From Pelobacter sp. (GTDB lineage: Bacteria > Desulfobacterota > Desulfuromonadia > Geobacterales > Pseudopelobacteraceae), in contig JAVBXN010000050.1 in NCBI GenBank assembly GCA_030824515.1, forward strand, positions 1 to 64,000: DNA of 64,000 bases, in the 5' to 3' direction. The stretch's first letter is position 1. Every line of letters starts with the position of its first letter. This document shows positions 18,198 to 27,687 of the stretch, in pieces. Both the position numbers and the translations under genes were made by a program. Below the pieces are notes generated by a model, which was given only the letters and a program-made list of their open reading frames with translations, was not told the origin of the DNA and did not search any database.

Positions 18198-19631
18198 TTA
18201 CAACAGGCACGACAGGATGCTCCGGGCGCAGGAGTTGACCTGTTCACCCAGGTGCACCAGGAACATGACCTGTTCCAGTGGCAGCCAGCGGTAATCGGGC
18301 GGAAGGTCAAGCGCGGCACCATCCGGCAGCATCAGGATACGGTGCAGGTGGTACTCCCGGTAGAAACGCGCCCCCTCTTCCGTCTGGCGGCTCTCGTGCA
18401 CCGGCCTGAAGTGGAGCGGCTCCCGGAATTCATCATAGAGGAAGGGCTTGGAGAGTTTCCTGCTCCCCTCGTAATTCCCCTGGGTAAACTGGACCGTCGG
18501 CCCCAACTGCACAGTGCTGCGGTTGCCTACTTCGGCCTTGGCCTGCATCAGCATCTCGATGCCATTGACGCCGTTTCTGATCAGCAGCCCGATGATACCG
18601 GCCGCCAGGTTCTCGATGATCGGCTGCCCCCAGCTGCTGGTTTCACGGGTTCCGGAAGAGACCTTGAGCCCCACGATCCTGAAGAAACGTTTTTCCCGGT
18701 GCGAGAAGAAGCCTTTGCCGTCAATCTCCCATTCCAGCAGGTCGTTCAGACCGATACGGCTGGCCAGCATGTGGTTTGCCGCTCTGCGGTCATCGAGCCA
18801 CTGGAGTGTCGACCATAACCCTTCGGGATCGTCTGTACCGGAATGCCTGCGGGAGCGCTTTCCGGCCGGCATCAGATCGCCGATCCGGCCCGCGGCGAAA
18901 ACCAGGCTTGACAGGATGCTGCGTGTGCAGGCGTTGACCAGGTTCTCCCGTTCGATCAGACCGGCTATCTGCCGCAGGCTCAGCCAGATGAAACCTTCCT
19001 GAAGTTCCTGAGTAAAATCTTCTCCGACCGAAACGATCATGTTCCGGTTGGATTTATACAGGAAGCGGCCGCCGTCTTCGGTCTGCATCCGCGCAAAGAT
19101 GATCCGCCCGGTCGCATCTGGCATGAACTGTTCCAGGAACAGCGGAGCCGATCCGCCATGGGCGCCGGTATAGTTACTGTAAGTGGCCTGGAGCGTCGGG
19201 GAAAGCTGCACCGCACCGATGTTGCCCGGTTCCTCCTTGGCCTGCAGGCAGAAATGGAGAATGCCGTTGATCGGTTTGGCCAGGATGCCGAGGATGCCGG
19301 TCTCGGGCTGTTCGATGATCGGCTGGTCCCATTCCAGTTCGGAGCGGCCGGCGCGGTGCCGGCAATGGATTCCGATCACGCTGAAAAAACGGCCGCTCCT
19401 GTGTTCGATGTTACCGGTGTATGATTCCCGCTTCCAGCCATCGATTGCATCCAGCGGCACCAGCATCGAGTTCAGGGAGGCCTTGTGCCGGGCATTGCTG
19501 ATCCAGTCAGCCACGAAATCGCCATCGTGCAGCGCCGATTCACTGCAACGCGAAACAGCGACCGCCCAGGCATCGTCCGGCCGGATCGCGATTGCGGCGT
19601 TTAAGCCAACTACAGCCCGGTTACGCTCCAT
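18198..19631 (-). CDS. NDP-hexose 2,3-dehydratase (TylX3/EvaA/SpnO-like)
   Basis: 477 residues from ATG 19631, with AGAGG upstream. Shows the internal duplication typical of this family: both halves carry an RFFxVIGI/RFFRIVGL strand, a W(D/G)QPIIE segment, an LQAK or MQAKAEVGN segment and a VQL.PT.Q.T..NY segment. These enzymes remove water across C2-C3 of NDP-4-keto-6-deoxyglucose, the committed step to 2,6-dideoxy and 2,3,6-trideoxy sugars. They are known mostly from antibiotic glycosylation and some O-antigens. The upstream GT2 gene overlaps it. No sugar nucleotidyltransferase or 4,6-dehydratase gene is in the window, so the precursor must come from elsewhere. Confidence 0.88.
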   Translation of the reverse strand: MERNRAVVGLNAAIAIRPDDAWAVAVSRCSESALHDGDFVADWISNARHKASLNSMLVPLDAIDGWKRESYTGNIEHRSGRFFSVIGIHCRHRAGRSELEWDQPIIEQPETGILGILAKPINGILHFCLQAKEEPGNIGAVQLSPTLQATYSNYTGAHGGSAPLFLEQFMPDATGRIIFARMQTEDGGRFLYKSNRNMIVSVGEDFTQELQEGFIWLSLRQIAGLIERENLVNACTRSILSSLVFAAGRIGDLMPAGKRSRRHSGTDDPEGLWSTLQWLDDRRAANHMLASRIGLNDLLEWEIDGKGFFSHREKRFFRIVGLKVSSGTRETSSWGQPIIENLAAGIIGLLIRNGVNGIEMLMQAKAEVGNRSTVQLGPTVQFTQGNYEGSRKLSKPFLYDEFREPLHFRPVHESRQTEEGARFYREYHLHRILMLPDGAALDLPPDYRWLPLEQVMFLVHLGEQVNSCARSILSCLL

Positions 19632-20589
19632 GCCGGCCTCTTTCAGATGCATCCGGCTCCGGGCGGGCTGAAACCAGTTCCCTGACAATATATTGCGGCT
19701 CCTGATTGAGCTTCAGATAAATCCTCCCCACATACTCGCCCAGTATTCCGGTTGCCAGCAACTGAAAACCCCTGAAGAACAGGGTGACCGAAGTCAGCTC
19801 CTCGATTTCTGAGGCCTCGGTCATTTGGGGAAGCATGTCCCTGACAAACAGGTCGGCCACGGAATACATTCCCAGCAGGGTCAGGACAAATCCGGTCAAC
19901 GCCAGCAGTCGCAACGGGATCAGAGAATAGCTGACAATCATGTCCCCCCAGAGCGCCGCCAGTTTTTTCAGGGTATAGCCGGACCGGCCATCACGCCGTC
20001 GGTCGTGGCGGGCCACAACCGTACCGATATTGTTGGTGATGCGCAGGATGATGGCGTCCAGATAGGGATTGGGCGTTTTATAGACAATAACTTCGTTTAC
20101 CAGGAAACGGTTCATGGCCTTGAAACTGGACAGGTACAGGTTGGCGGGTTTGTTCAGCACCACCCGGGCCATACTGCCGTTCAGATAGCTGCCCAGGTTG
20201 CGGAACAGGCTGTCTTTCTTTTGAGGGTATTGGCTGTAGACCACATCAAAACCCTTCATGACTTCTGCCACAAGCCGTGGCACCTCCTCGGGAGGGTTCT
20301 GGAAATCATCATCCATTATCACGACATAATCGCCATGCGTCTGGTTCAAACCGGCCATCACGGCATTATGCTCACCGAAGTTCCGTGACAATCTGGCATA
20401 CAGGACTGTTTCAGAATGCTCCGCCTGAAGCTGCTTGCAGATTTCATCGGTACGGTCGCTGCTGCAGTCGTTAACCAGCACTATTTCCAGCTTGAAGTCT
20501 GTCACAAAAAGCGAAATCAGCTTCCGGCAGAGATCGGCAATGCTTTTTTCCGCATTATAGACAGGAATTACAATTGAAAGAGATTTCAT
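19621..20589 (-). CDS. Polyprenyl-phosphate glycosyltransferase (GT2, ArnC/GtrB-like)
   Basis: 322 residues. GT-A domain with SIVIPVYNAEKSI at the N-terminus, VNDCSSD and VIMDDDFQNPPEE (the DDD is the metal and nucleotide site), then two C-terminal membrane helices (about 225-290) as in ArnC and GtrB. Such enzymes move a sugar from its nucleotide to undecaprenyl phosphate on the cytoplasmic face. As first gene of the operon leading to the 2,3-dehydratase, it probably loads the deoxysugar for the GT-C enzymes. A 198-bp gap precedes it in which no promoter was clear. Confidence 0.88.
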   Translation of the reverse strand: MKSLSIVIPVYNAEKSIADLCRKLISLFVTDFKLEIVLVNDCSSDRTDEICKQLQAEHSETVLYARLSRNFGEHNAVMAGLNQTHGDYVVIMDDDFQNPPEEVPRLVAEVMKGFDVVYSQYPQKKDSLFRNLGSYLNGSMARVVLNKPANLYLSSFKAMNRFLVNEVIVYKTPNPYLDAIILRITNNIGTVVARHDRRRDGRSGYTLKKLAALWGDMIVSYSLIPLRLLALTGFVLTLLGMYSVADLFVRDMLPQMTEASEIEELTSVTLFFRGFQLLATGILGEYVGRIYLKLNQEPQYIVRELVSARPEPDASERGRHGA

Positions 20590-20787
20590 GCCAGCTCCTT
20601 GTATTGATCAGACACCGCGTTGTATAAGGCTTCCGGACTTTCAACGCAGCTAGATACACTCTCCGTCACCTGTTGTCGCATTGGAAGCCGCATAATAAAC
20701 AGTTAATATTGTCACAAATTACGGCCGGATCTAAAAGCTGAATTAATTAAAATCAGGCCACTCCAACGAATGACAACCGGAGGCGGT

Positions 20788-22764
20788 CTAACCATGCGCC
20801 TGCTTGCGCTTCAGGAATACAACCGCCCCGTAATCAAGCAGTACTTCGTAATTCGCCTCAAGATAACCATAGACTTCCGGAACCTGGACATAAGACGGAA
20901 TCCCGTCGATACGCCAGGTGGACCTGCTGTAAACCGCGTAGAGCGGCTTTCTTTTCTCAAGATCCGCCACCAGTTCGCGACGCATTTCAGATGTTGCCGC
21001 AAGGTAGGATGTCGCATAACGGGTTGGGTTCTTTTTATTGAAAATGAAATAGTATGCCGGTTCCTGGGGGAAGAAGTAAACATAGTTATCGGGCGTCGGA
21101 TGTGAGCGGAAGAAATCCGCGATCGACTGGATTTCCAGCGCCGTGCCGGGATGGTGACGCACATCGTCTCTTTCCACTCCGATCAACTGTGATTGAATAA
21201 TTCTGGTGAATCTGTTCTTTTCCAGAAGCATATTCCCGAAACTGACCAGGTTGCTTCGGGTATGGCTCATTCCGGCAGCCACGGCTGAAATGACGGCAAG
21301 CATCAGCATAACCATGAAGATCCTGATAATGTTTCGATTGCCATTCAAGCGGCACACGCAGTAATCCAAAGCCATGAACAGCAGCATGAATGCGGACGGC
21401 GCCACCACAAACGCCTCGTAACAGCTTGAGCGCCCCAAAGCAGATCTGAAGTGCAATGATCCAAAGATCAGGATAAACACCAATACGGCTGTCCTGGTAT
21501 CGGTGCATCCCAAAATGATGCGGATCAGCAATACTATGGAAGCTAACACATAGGTACCGATTATCCAGTAGTTGTCAAAGACCAGCGGAACGTGCAATGA
21601 TTTCACGGCATCCGCAATAGACGGAAAAACCAGCCCTGCATAGCCAAGCATGGCGTTACGGGGATAAACTGTCAGACCCTCAATAAAATGTGGTAACGCA
21701 CCTTTGGCAGTGAAATAGACGATCGCGGGCAACAGCAACGCAGCCCAACCGGCAAGCAGGACAGCAAATCTGCGAACAACCATCGCAATACCGCACTCGC
21801 GGATGCAACTGAAACCGGCAAAGGCCAGCGAGGCAAGCAGCGCACAAACCCCGACCTCCTGGCTGAAAAGGAAAGAAACTCCGCAGCAGGCTCCTGCGGC
21901 GGCAATCCACACTTCTTTACCTGTCTCACGGAAACGAAGCAGGGACAGCAGTGGCACCATCCCAAGAACGACCCGTAATGGAGACATATTGGCCGAGTGT
22001 GTCATCCAAGGATAGAAAAGTACCATCAGAAGCAATGCCGGAAGAGCGACGAAAGTGGATCTGATTGTGCGGCTGATAATAAATGCCAGCAGTATGTAGG
22101 CTGTCAGGTTGAGAGCGAATGCGTACCAGCGCCCTAGGGAAACCAGCGGGCCGGCAATTTCCTGCAGCAGAACCAGCGGATATACCATCAGGGGGCCGTA
22201 CACGCACAGGAAATCCTTCCCCATAACCTCACCGTTGAGGATACGCTGCGTCCACTCCAGAAATACACCCTCTTCGCCAAGAAACGGCCATGAGCCGACT
22301 ACCGGATTCCATTTCCCGTCATAGAACAGATTCAGGTCAAAACAGGAAAGCACCAGCATCAGTGCTGCCAGCGAAAAAAACAGTGGCCTCCAAGGATGCG
22401 ATTGCGGCAAATCGTTGTTGCCGGCCTCGCAAATCAGACCTGCAAGAATCCTGCGCTGCCTGAGTCCCCATGGCAACCAGACGGCAAGTGCTCCCGAGAC
22501 TGGAAGCACAAAAGCAAAGAAATACGTCAGGACATCCCTGGACTTTGGATAGTTTTTAAGAATTGCCTCACTGACTATGCCAAGATCACGCGCACTCTTC
22601 AGGTCAGCCGAATAGTCCCATTGCACACCATCAAGAATATATGCGAGTGCCAACCCTGAAACGCCACCGACGCAGAGCAGCACCAGATGTGGAATAAATA
22701 GTTTTAAGGAACTGTTATGCAACACAAGCGCCCTCGTAACTGGAATTGATGACGTTACCGCCAC
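20788..22764 (-). CDS. Large multispanning membrane protein, GT-C glycosyltransferase-like
   Basis: Up to 658 residues with many membrane segments and a soluble C-terminal tail. The segment LGEEGVFLEWTQRILNGE followed by a YGPL motif (about 165-195) resembles the acidic first loop of GT-C (GT39-like) transferases. Membership of a named family is not certain. The GTG at 22764 has no ribosome-binding site; a GTG at 22725, preceded by GAGGG, would remove 13 residues and is a good alternative. It sits alone between a small putative gene and the deoxysugar operon, all on the same strand. Confidence 0.72.
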   Translation of the reverse strand: MAVTSSIPVTRALVLHNSSLKLFIPHLVLLCVGGVSGLALAYILDGVQWDYSADLKSARDLGIVSEAILKNYPKSRDVLTYFFAFVLPVSGALAVWLPWGLRQRRILAGLICEAGNNDLPQSHPWRPLFFSLAALMLVLSCFDLNLFYDGKWNPVVGSWPFLGEEGVFLEWTQRILNGEVMGKDFLCVYGPLMVYPLVLLQEIAGPLVSLGRWYAFALNLTAYILLAFIISRTIRSTFVALPALLLMVLFYPWMTHSANMSPLRVVLGMVPLLSLLRFRETGKEVWIAAAGACCGVSFLFSQEVGVCALLASLAFAGFSCIRECGIAMVVRRFAVLLAGWAALLLPAIVYFTAKGALPHFIEGLTVYPRNAMLGYAGLVFPSIADAVKSLHVPLVFDNYWIIGTYVLASIVLLIRIILGCTDTRTAVLVFILIFGSLHFRSALGRSSCYEAFVVAPSAFMLLFMALDYCVCRLNGNRNIIRIFMVMLMLAVISAVAAGMSHTRSNLVSFGNMLLEKNRFTRIIQSQLIGVERDDVRHHPGTALEIQSIADFFRSHPTPDNYVYFFPQEPAYYFIFNKKNPTRYATSYLAATSEMRRELVADLEKRKPLYAVYSRSTWRIDGIPSYVQVPEVYGYLEANYEVLLDYGAVVFLKRKQAHG

Positions 22765-23321
22765 ATCATTTGAGAATGAAAAGACTGGAACTCATTGGAA
22801 ACAGGCGCAAAAGCCACACACTACCAGCTGCATTTGCTTTTTGAAAGCAACAGCAGGTAAAATCATGACTAAATGCTGGGGGTTGAAATCAGCAGTGGGG
22901 AGGCGAGCGGCCTTGCGGAGTTTGTGATACAGAGGAAACAAGGGGATGTTTGAGTGTTTTGATATGAATGGTTTTATGTTCTGCGGGCTGGGTTTGCTTT
23001 GGCTGTTCCAAAGAATCCATATCGAATGACAAAATGCCGCCGGAGCTATCGGCAGCAGCATCGGACAACATCTTTGCGGTAAGTGTAAGAACCGCCCTCG
23101 GCCTTGCTTTCGGACGGGAGGTCTTTTCAAGCAGGGAGATTCGCATTCCCAGAAAAGTCAGGAAGATGGCGGCAAACAGCACGACCGTTATGCGGAATGA
23201 TTTAGTTCTCATGTGGCTGAAATATGGCTCTCTCAAGGAATCGGCAAATTATTAATGAAAGTCAAAGATGCCATAGCAGCATGAGTCATGTAAAGCAGTT
23301 TTTTTCTCGGAATCGTTGTAA
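22765..23321. other. 557-bp stretch with at most one small gene
   Basis: Between two membrane-protein genes on the minus strand. Apart from the putative single-helix protein at 22889-23212, I see no family resemblance, repeat, RNA gene or convincing terminator here. Confidence 0.5.
22889..23212 (-). CDS. Putative small single-pass membrane protein
   Basis: About 107 residues from ATG 23212. A hydrophobic helix (about 5-23) follows two or three basic residues, and the rest is polar with many Lys, Pro and Ser. No family recognised. Shine-Dalgarno support is weak, the C-terminal part looks low in complexity, and a competing frame overlaps it, so this could be non-coding. Confidence 0.35.
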   Translation of the reverse strand: MRTKSFRITVVLFAAIFLTFLGMRISLLEKTSRPKARPRAVLTLTAKMLSDAAADSSGGILSFDMDSLEQPKQTQPAEHKTIHIKTLKHPLVSSVSQTPQGRSPPHC

Positions 23322-24512
23322 TCACAGTAGCATTTCACCGGATGAAGTTTTTCTGCCAACAGGCCTGATGAATGAAAGTATTAAGGCAGCACAGGACACT
23401 GCCAGAACAACCGGCAGGCCCAGCACGCGACTGAACAGCACCGGAGCCGCCAGGGTCAGGAAAGCTGAGCCGAGTGCGCCTCCCGCCGTTATCGAGAGAT
23501 AGAATACCGTAAGTCGCCGGCGATCCGGACGCAAGCTCACCAGCTCACCATGGAGAAACATGCAAGATCCGGCCAGCATCAAAAGGTTGAGCAGTATCTG
23601 CCAGACCGGCATCACCGGTATTGCCAAGATCCTGAAGGCGAACAGGCATGATACTGAAAAAACCAGGACAATACCCCATACAACACGGCTATACGATCTT
23701 GTCCTGGCAAAGCAGGCAATGAAAGTCAACAGGTATACCGCCAATGGCATCATCCATATCAGTGGTACCGGAGCGATCGAGGTACTGAGGTCGTTGGTCA
23801 CCACCAGCAGCATTGCGGAACCGCACGCGGAAAGCAGGAACCACAGCAGCAGGTTTCGGGTCGGAATCGGGACAGCTGCAAAAATCCCAGGAGAGTCATC
23901 GGTTATCTGGCAGGCGACATCGTCGCGTTCTGTCCGGACAGCAAGCGCACAACAGCCACAGAGGAATATATAGAACCCGAATCCACACTTCCATGCCAGA
24001 CTCTGAGCTGGAAGTGTTAGCAGGGGTTCAACCAGTAGCGGGTATGACACCAGCGCCAGAAGAGATGCGCCGTTGGAAATCGCATAGAGCGGCCAGGGAG
24101 AAATACCCGGGAATCGCTGGACATGCCAGGACTGCAGCAGGGGCGCCGAGGCAGACAGCAGAAGGTATGGCAATCCGATTGCAGAACCGAGCAGACGCAT
24201 GATTTCCATAGGAGAAACGTGACCGTCAGCAGGTTTCCAGCCTGCCGGAAAGAAACCGAGAAGCAGCGGGAAAGAGCACAGCAGAAGCACTACATGCAGC
24301 AGGCGCTGATATTTGGCACATAGCGACGTAACGCCGTGGGCGTAAATATACCCCGCCAGCAGCACCGCCTGAAAGAACAGGATACAGCTGTTCCACACCA
24401 GCGGGTCGCCCCCGAATCCCGGCAGCAAAAGCTTGCCGGTAAGGAGCTGGAGCTGAAACAGAAGAAACGAACCGAGAAATATTCCGGCAGAAAAAAGCGT
24501 CCGCAGAGTCAT
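23322..24512 (-). CDS. Membrane domain of the fused MFS/spermidine synthase family, without synthase domain
   Basis: 396 residues with about ten membrane segments. The N-terminus, with GGDPLVWNSCILFFQAVLL and AGYIYAHGV, matches the membrane half of proteins annotated as fused MFS/spermidine synthase. Those proteins carry a Rossmann-like aminopropyltransferase domain after the membrane part; this one ends directly after the last helix. I see no remnant of the synthase domain in the 190 bp downstream, so it is a natural short form or an old truncation. Function unknown. Confidence 0.7.
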   Translation of the reverse strand: MTLRTLFSAGIFLGSFLLFQLQLLTGKLLLPGFGGDPLVWNSCILFFQAVLLAGYIYAHGVTSLCAKYQRLLHVVLLLCSFPLLLGFFPAGWKPADGHVSPMEIMRLLGSAIGLPYLLLSASAPLLQSWHVQRFPGISPWPLYAISNGASLLALVSYPLLVEPLLTLPAQSLAWKCGFGFYIFLCGCCALAVRTERDDVACQITDDSPGIFAAVPIPTRNLLLWFLLSACGSAMLLVVTNDLSTSIAPVPLIWMMPLAVYLLTFIACFARTRSYSRVVWGIVLVFSVSCLFAFRILAIPVMPVWQILLNLLMLAGSCMFLHGELVSLRPDRRRLTVFYLSITAGGALGSAFLTLAAPVLFSRVLGLPVVLAVSCAALILSFIRPVGRKTSSGEMLL

Positions 24513-24634
24513 GACGGGCGGCTGTTCATTTTACGTTGCATGTATTCGAACTCGTATCTGGAAATAATCACATCGAAATGCTGCATTACCAAATGAGCCC
24601 GAAAGCCGGCCCCATGTGCGCAACACAGGCAAGT

Positions 24635-26215
24635 TCACCTGGATTCATCTTTGGCTTCCGGCGCTCGACCCAGTTTTTCCAGCAGCCTCGCCCGGGCCGT
24701 CAGGTAGGCCGGGTCGGGATACACTGATATGGCGTAATCGTAATCGGCAAGCGCCTCCTGATTACGCCCCATCTTTGCATGGATTTCCCCCCGCAGCGCG
24801 ATCACGTTGTCGGCTTTCGGTATCCCCTCACCTTTTTCCGCTTCTATGATCACCGTGAGATCCCTGATCGCTTCTTCAAGCCTGCCGGTATCATAATAGA
24901 ACCTGCCTCTGGCCAGACGAGCCAGTGGATATGATTCCGGCGCAAGATCAATCACGCGCGACCAGTAGGAAGCCGTATCCTTCCAGACACCGGTCAGTCG
25001 CCAGGTCATTCCGCCATAAAACAGAAGCAGGCAAAACAAAGTAACCGGCAGCAGGCGTCGGAGCAGATGCAAATGCCGGACCGGGACGCTTTTTAAAATG
25101 CAGGCAGCCAGCGCCGCGGCTGCAATGCTGACTGGAACGGCGGAAAGGTAGGTATAGCGGGCGGCCAGGGCCTGCATGCCGTTCTGCAGCAATCCGGAAA
25201 CCAGGATCATCGGCAGAACGAATAGCAGCCAGGTCGCAGCCACAGCCCGCTGTTTACGCCAATAGACCAGAAACGCCACTGTCACGGCAAAGGCGGCAAA
25301 AGCCTTGAATGCGTAGCTGTAAGGGATCGGGTTGGGCAGCACGAACAGCGGCAGAATACCGACAGGGACAAGCATCAGGCGGTAGTATTCCAGCAGGGCA
25401 TTTCCGGCGATCACGATCCGATACAGGAACGGCAGGTTCTCGGCGGAAACCAGCAGCCTGTTTTCCGCCCCGAACTTGAAAGTCAACAGTGCGGCCGCAA
25501 CAGAGAAAACCAGGAACGGAAGCTTTTCTACAACAAGCTGGCGTACGGTATTCCTGTTCAAACGCTGTAGAGGAAACCAGTCCATCACCAGCAGCATGAA
25601 CGGAATAACCACGCTGACCGGCTTGGCCATCAGAGAGCAAACGAACAACAACAGCGACAGCAGGTAGGACGGCCACGCCCGCGCCTTTTCAGTGTTTTTC
25701 TCCGTGTAACACAGATAGGCCAGCACAGACCCCAGCGTAAAAACACCGTTCAGCACATCCTTCCGTTCCGCCACCCAGGCCACCGACTCAACCCGCAGGG
25801 GATGAATTCCCCACAACAAGCCCGCCAGCAATAGTGTCGCGAAATACCGGCATTCGCCCGCCTCTTCTGGCCATGCCACTTTTAAGACCCTGGCGGCGAT
25901 CAGCACCACCAGTCCGGCATTTGCCGCGTGAAGCACTATGTTGGTCAGGTGGAATCCAGAAGGGTTCAGCATCCAGAAATGATAATCAACGGCGAAAGAC
26001 AGCCAGGCCAGCGGCATCCACAAGTCAAAAGGAGCCGTGGTAAAGGCCCACTGAAAGAAGTCCCGGTCGAGGTTGCGGATGTACTGATTCTCTATGACGT
26101 AATCAGTGTCGTCCATCCTTACAAAATCAAACCCAAGCGTCCGCAGATAGACCAGCAGGCAAACCAGACCGGCTGACACCGCTGCTGAAATCAGTACTCG
26201 ATTGTTTGTTTTCAT
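24635..26215 (-). CDS. TMTC-like membrane glycosyltransferase with TPRs (group A)
   Basis: 526 residues from ATG 26215 (GAGAG five bases upstream; an in-frame ATG at 26227 overlaps the preceding gene by 4 bp). Acidic pair Asp35-Asp36 in FVRMDDTDYV, and the group core HPLRVESVAWVAERKDVLNG. The family RYxYxP signature is AARYTYLS here, without the acidic residue. About three TPR units end the protein, which lacks the GPxxW tail of most group A members. It is last in a four-base-overlap chain with a GT39-like gene and an SGNH hydrolase, and is the only group A copy away from the two clusters. Confidence 0.85.
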   Translation of the reverse strand: MKTNNRVLISAAVSAGLVCLLVYLRTLGFDFVRMDDTDYVIENQYIRNLDRDFFQWAFTTAPFDLWMPLAWLSFAVDYHFWMLNPSGFHLTNIVLHAANAGLVVLIAARVLKVAWPEEAGECRYFATLLLAGLLWGIHPLRVESVAWVAERKDVLNGVFTLGSVLAYLCYTEKNTEKARAWPSYLLSLLLFVCSLMAKPVSVVIPFMLLVMDWFPLQRLNRNTVRQLVVEKLPFLVFSVAAALLTFKFGAENRLLVSAENLPFLYRIVIAGNALLEYYRLMLVPVGILPLFVLPNPIPYSYAFKAFAAFAVTVAFLVYWRKQRAVAATWLLFVLPMILVSGLLQNGMQALAARYTYLSAVPVSIAAAALAACILKSVPVRHLHLLRRLLPVTLFCLLLFYGGMTWRLTGVWKDTASYWSRVIDLAPESYPLARLARGRFYYDTGRLEEAIRDLTVIIEAEKGEGIPKADNVIALRGEIHAKMGRNQEALADYDYAISVYPDPAYLTARARLLEKLGRAPEAKDESR

Positions 26216-26223
26216 GCACGCTC

Positions 26224-27687
26224 TCATGGCCGCACCGTCAGAAGATAGAGATTGAAATGCTCTTCGGTGCCGAAACGGTAGTCCGTACCAGCATCAGCCA
26301 GGTAAGTGCCGACAGCTGAAATACTGACACCATACCGTGTGGAAAGCTCGCTGATTGCATCCTCCCTCAGTATATCAGGGTGAGAAAACAGACTCTTACG
26401 CGCAGGATTCCTGTGTGCCAGATCTACCGCGCATTTTAACGACTCGGATTCGCCGGCACGCTTGTACAGCCAGAGCACATAGCTTTCCGGTCCACGGCAC
26501 GCCCCCTCGTAGACCGGCTTGTCGAGATATCCGGACAGCGATGCAATAAAATAATCCGGGTAAACAACTACGGGGAGGTCTGACAACCCGGCGTCCCTGA
26601 TCCCTTCGGCAGCCGACTTTGCAGCGGAATAGGCCGTCGCCCGGTCGTGCAGGTATTCCCGAATGCCGGCATTGAGCCCCGGAACCGCCAGCAGCGCCAA
26701 AACTACCAGTGCCGAACCCGGCAACGCTTTTCTGTGTTCGAACGCGATCGAAACGGCAAACGGCAGCAGGAAAACATGCCAAAGGTACCAGGGTTGGACA
26801 CCGCTCTTGTAGACCACGAACAGCACGCATGCAACCCAGCCGCATGCGAGTGCCACACGCGCCGGAGAACCTGAGCACAGGTCGCGGAAACAGAAAACAA
26901 CCATGATTGCCGCGGCGGCGACAACGTATGACAGGTAGTCCCAGGGCAGCCCGTGACAAGGGAGCAATGCAACGGCAAACATTGTGCCCAGCGCCACGAC
27001 ACCATCGTTGACGACCTTTTCCGGCGCCAATCCCAGTGCAGCCCCCACGGGTGGACGCGCAAGCAGCAGCGTCACCAGAGAAGCCGCAGTCAACAGAGAC
27101 ATCGGTGCAAGGTACTCACGCAGTCGCTTCCCGCAGACGGCATTCCATAACCAGCCCGCTACAAGAGCAAAGGCAATTATCCCCGAAAAAACAGTCGTAT
27201 TGAGGCACAGTATCGCAAGAAACACCACGAGCCAAGGCTTGGCACGACTTTCCGGCCTGCGTAAAAGCAGTGCCAGAATCACGACAAGCAGCCAGCCAAG
27301 TCCATAGCCACGGGCCTTGATCGAGTACTCCCAGGCGGCCGGACCGGTGAAGGCAGCCAGAAGCCTCAGCCAGAGCGGCCACGGTGAAAAGAAGGCTACC
27401 AGGGCGCCAGCTGAAACAGCGAACAGCCCGTTCAGGATCTGAACCGAAATCAGTGCGGGATAAACCTCCCACACAGACCTGATCGCCAGGAACCAGAGTG
27501 CCGGGTGTCCTTCATAGCGCAAACGGCCATACAGGTCCGGCAGCGAAGTAAAACTGCGGGCAATATTGATCGCCTGCCATTCATCTCGCCATGCCTCATG
27601 GTTGACAAAACCGAAGCCTAGGTAAATTGCATAAGCGCACAATGCGAAAACTGTGATTAGATTGTCACGAAGCATAATCTTTGTCAT
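26224..27687 (-). CDS. GT-C membrane glycosyltransferase (GT39-like)
   Basis: 487 residues. The first loop carries NHEAWRDEWQAINIARSF, with the Arg-Asp-Glu motif of lipid-linked-sugar transferases, and a conserved YEGHPALW follows. About ten membrane helices precede a soluble C-terminal part of about 100 residues. Its start overlaps the end of the SGNH hydrolase gene by four bases (27684-27687), and its end overlaps the next TMTC-like gene, so the three are probably translated together. Donor and acceptor are unknown. Confidence 0.8.
   Translation of the reverse strand: MTKIMLRDNLITVFALCAYAIYLGFGFVNHEAWRDEWQAINIARSFTSLPDLYGRLRYEGHPALWFLAIRSVWEVYPALISVQILNGLFAVSAGALVAFFSPWPLWLRLLAAFTGPAAWEYSIKARGYGLGWLLVVILALLLRRPESRAKPWLVVFLAILCLNTTVFSGIIAFALVAGWLWNAVCGKRLREYLAPMSLLTAASLVTLLLARPPVGAALGLAPEKVVNDGVVALGTMFAVALLPCHGLPWDYLSYVVAAAAIMVVFCFRDLCSGSPARVALACGWVACVLFVVYKSGVQPWYLWHVFLLPFAVSIAFEHRKALPGSALVVLALLAVPGLNAGIREYLHDRATAYSAAKSAAEGIRDAGLSDLPVVVYPDYFIASLSGYLDKPVYEGACRGPESYVLWLYKRAGESESLKCAVDLAHRNPARKSLFSHPDILREDAISELSTRYGVSISAVGTYLADAGTDYRFGTEEHFNLYLLTVRP

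Noticed and set aside
17886-18818. 310-codon plus-strand frame over the oxidoreductase and dehydratase genes
   Set aside because: Spans two well-supported minus-strand genes; antisense artefact.
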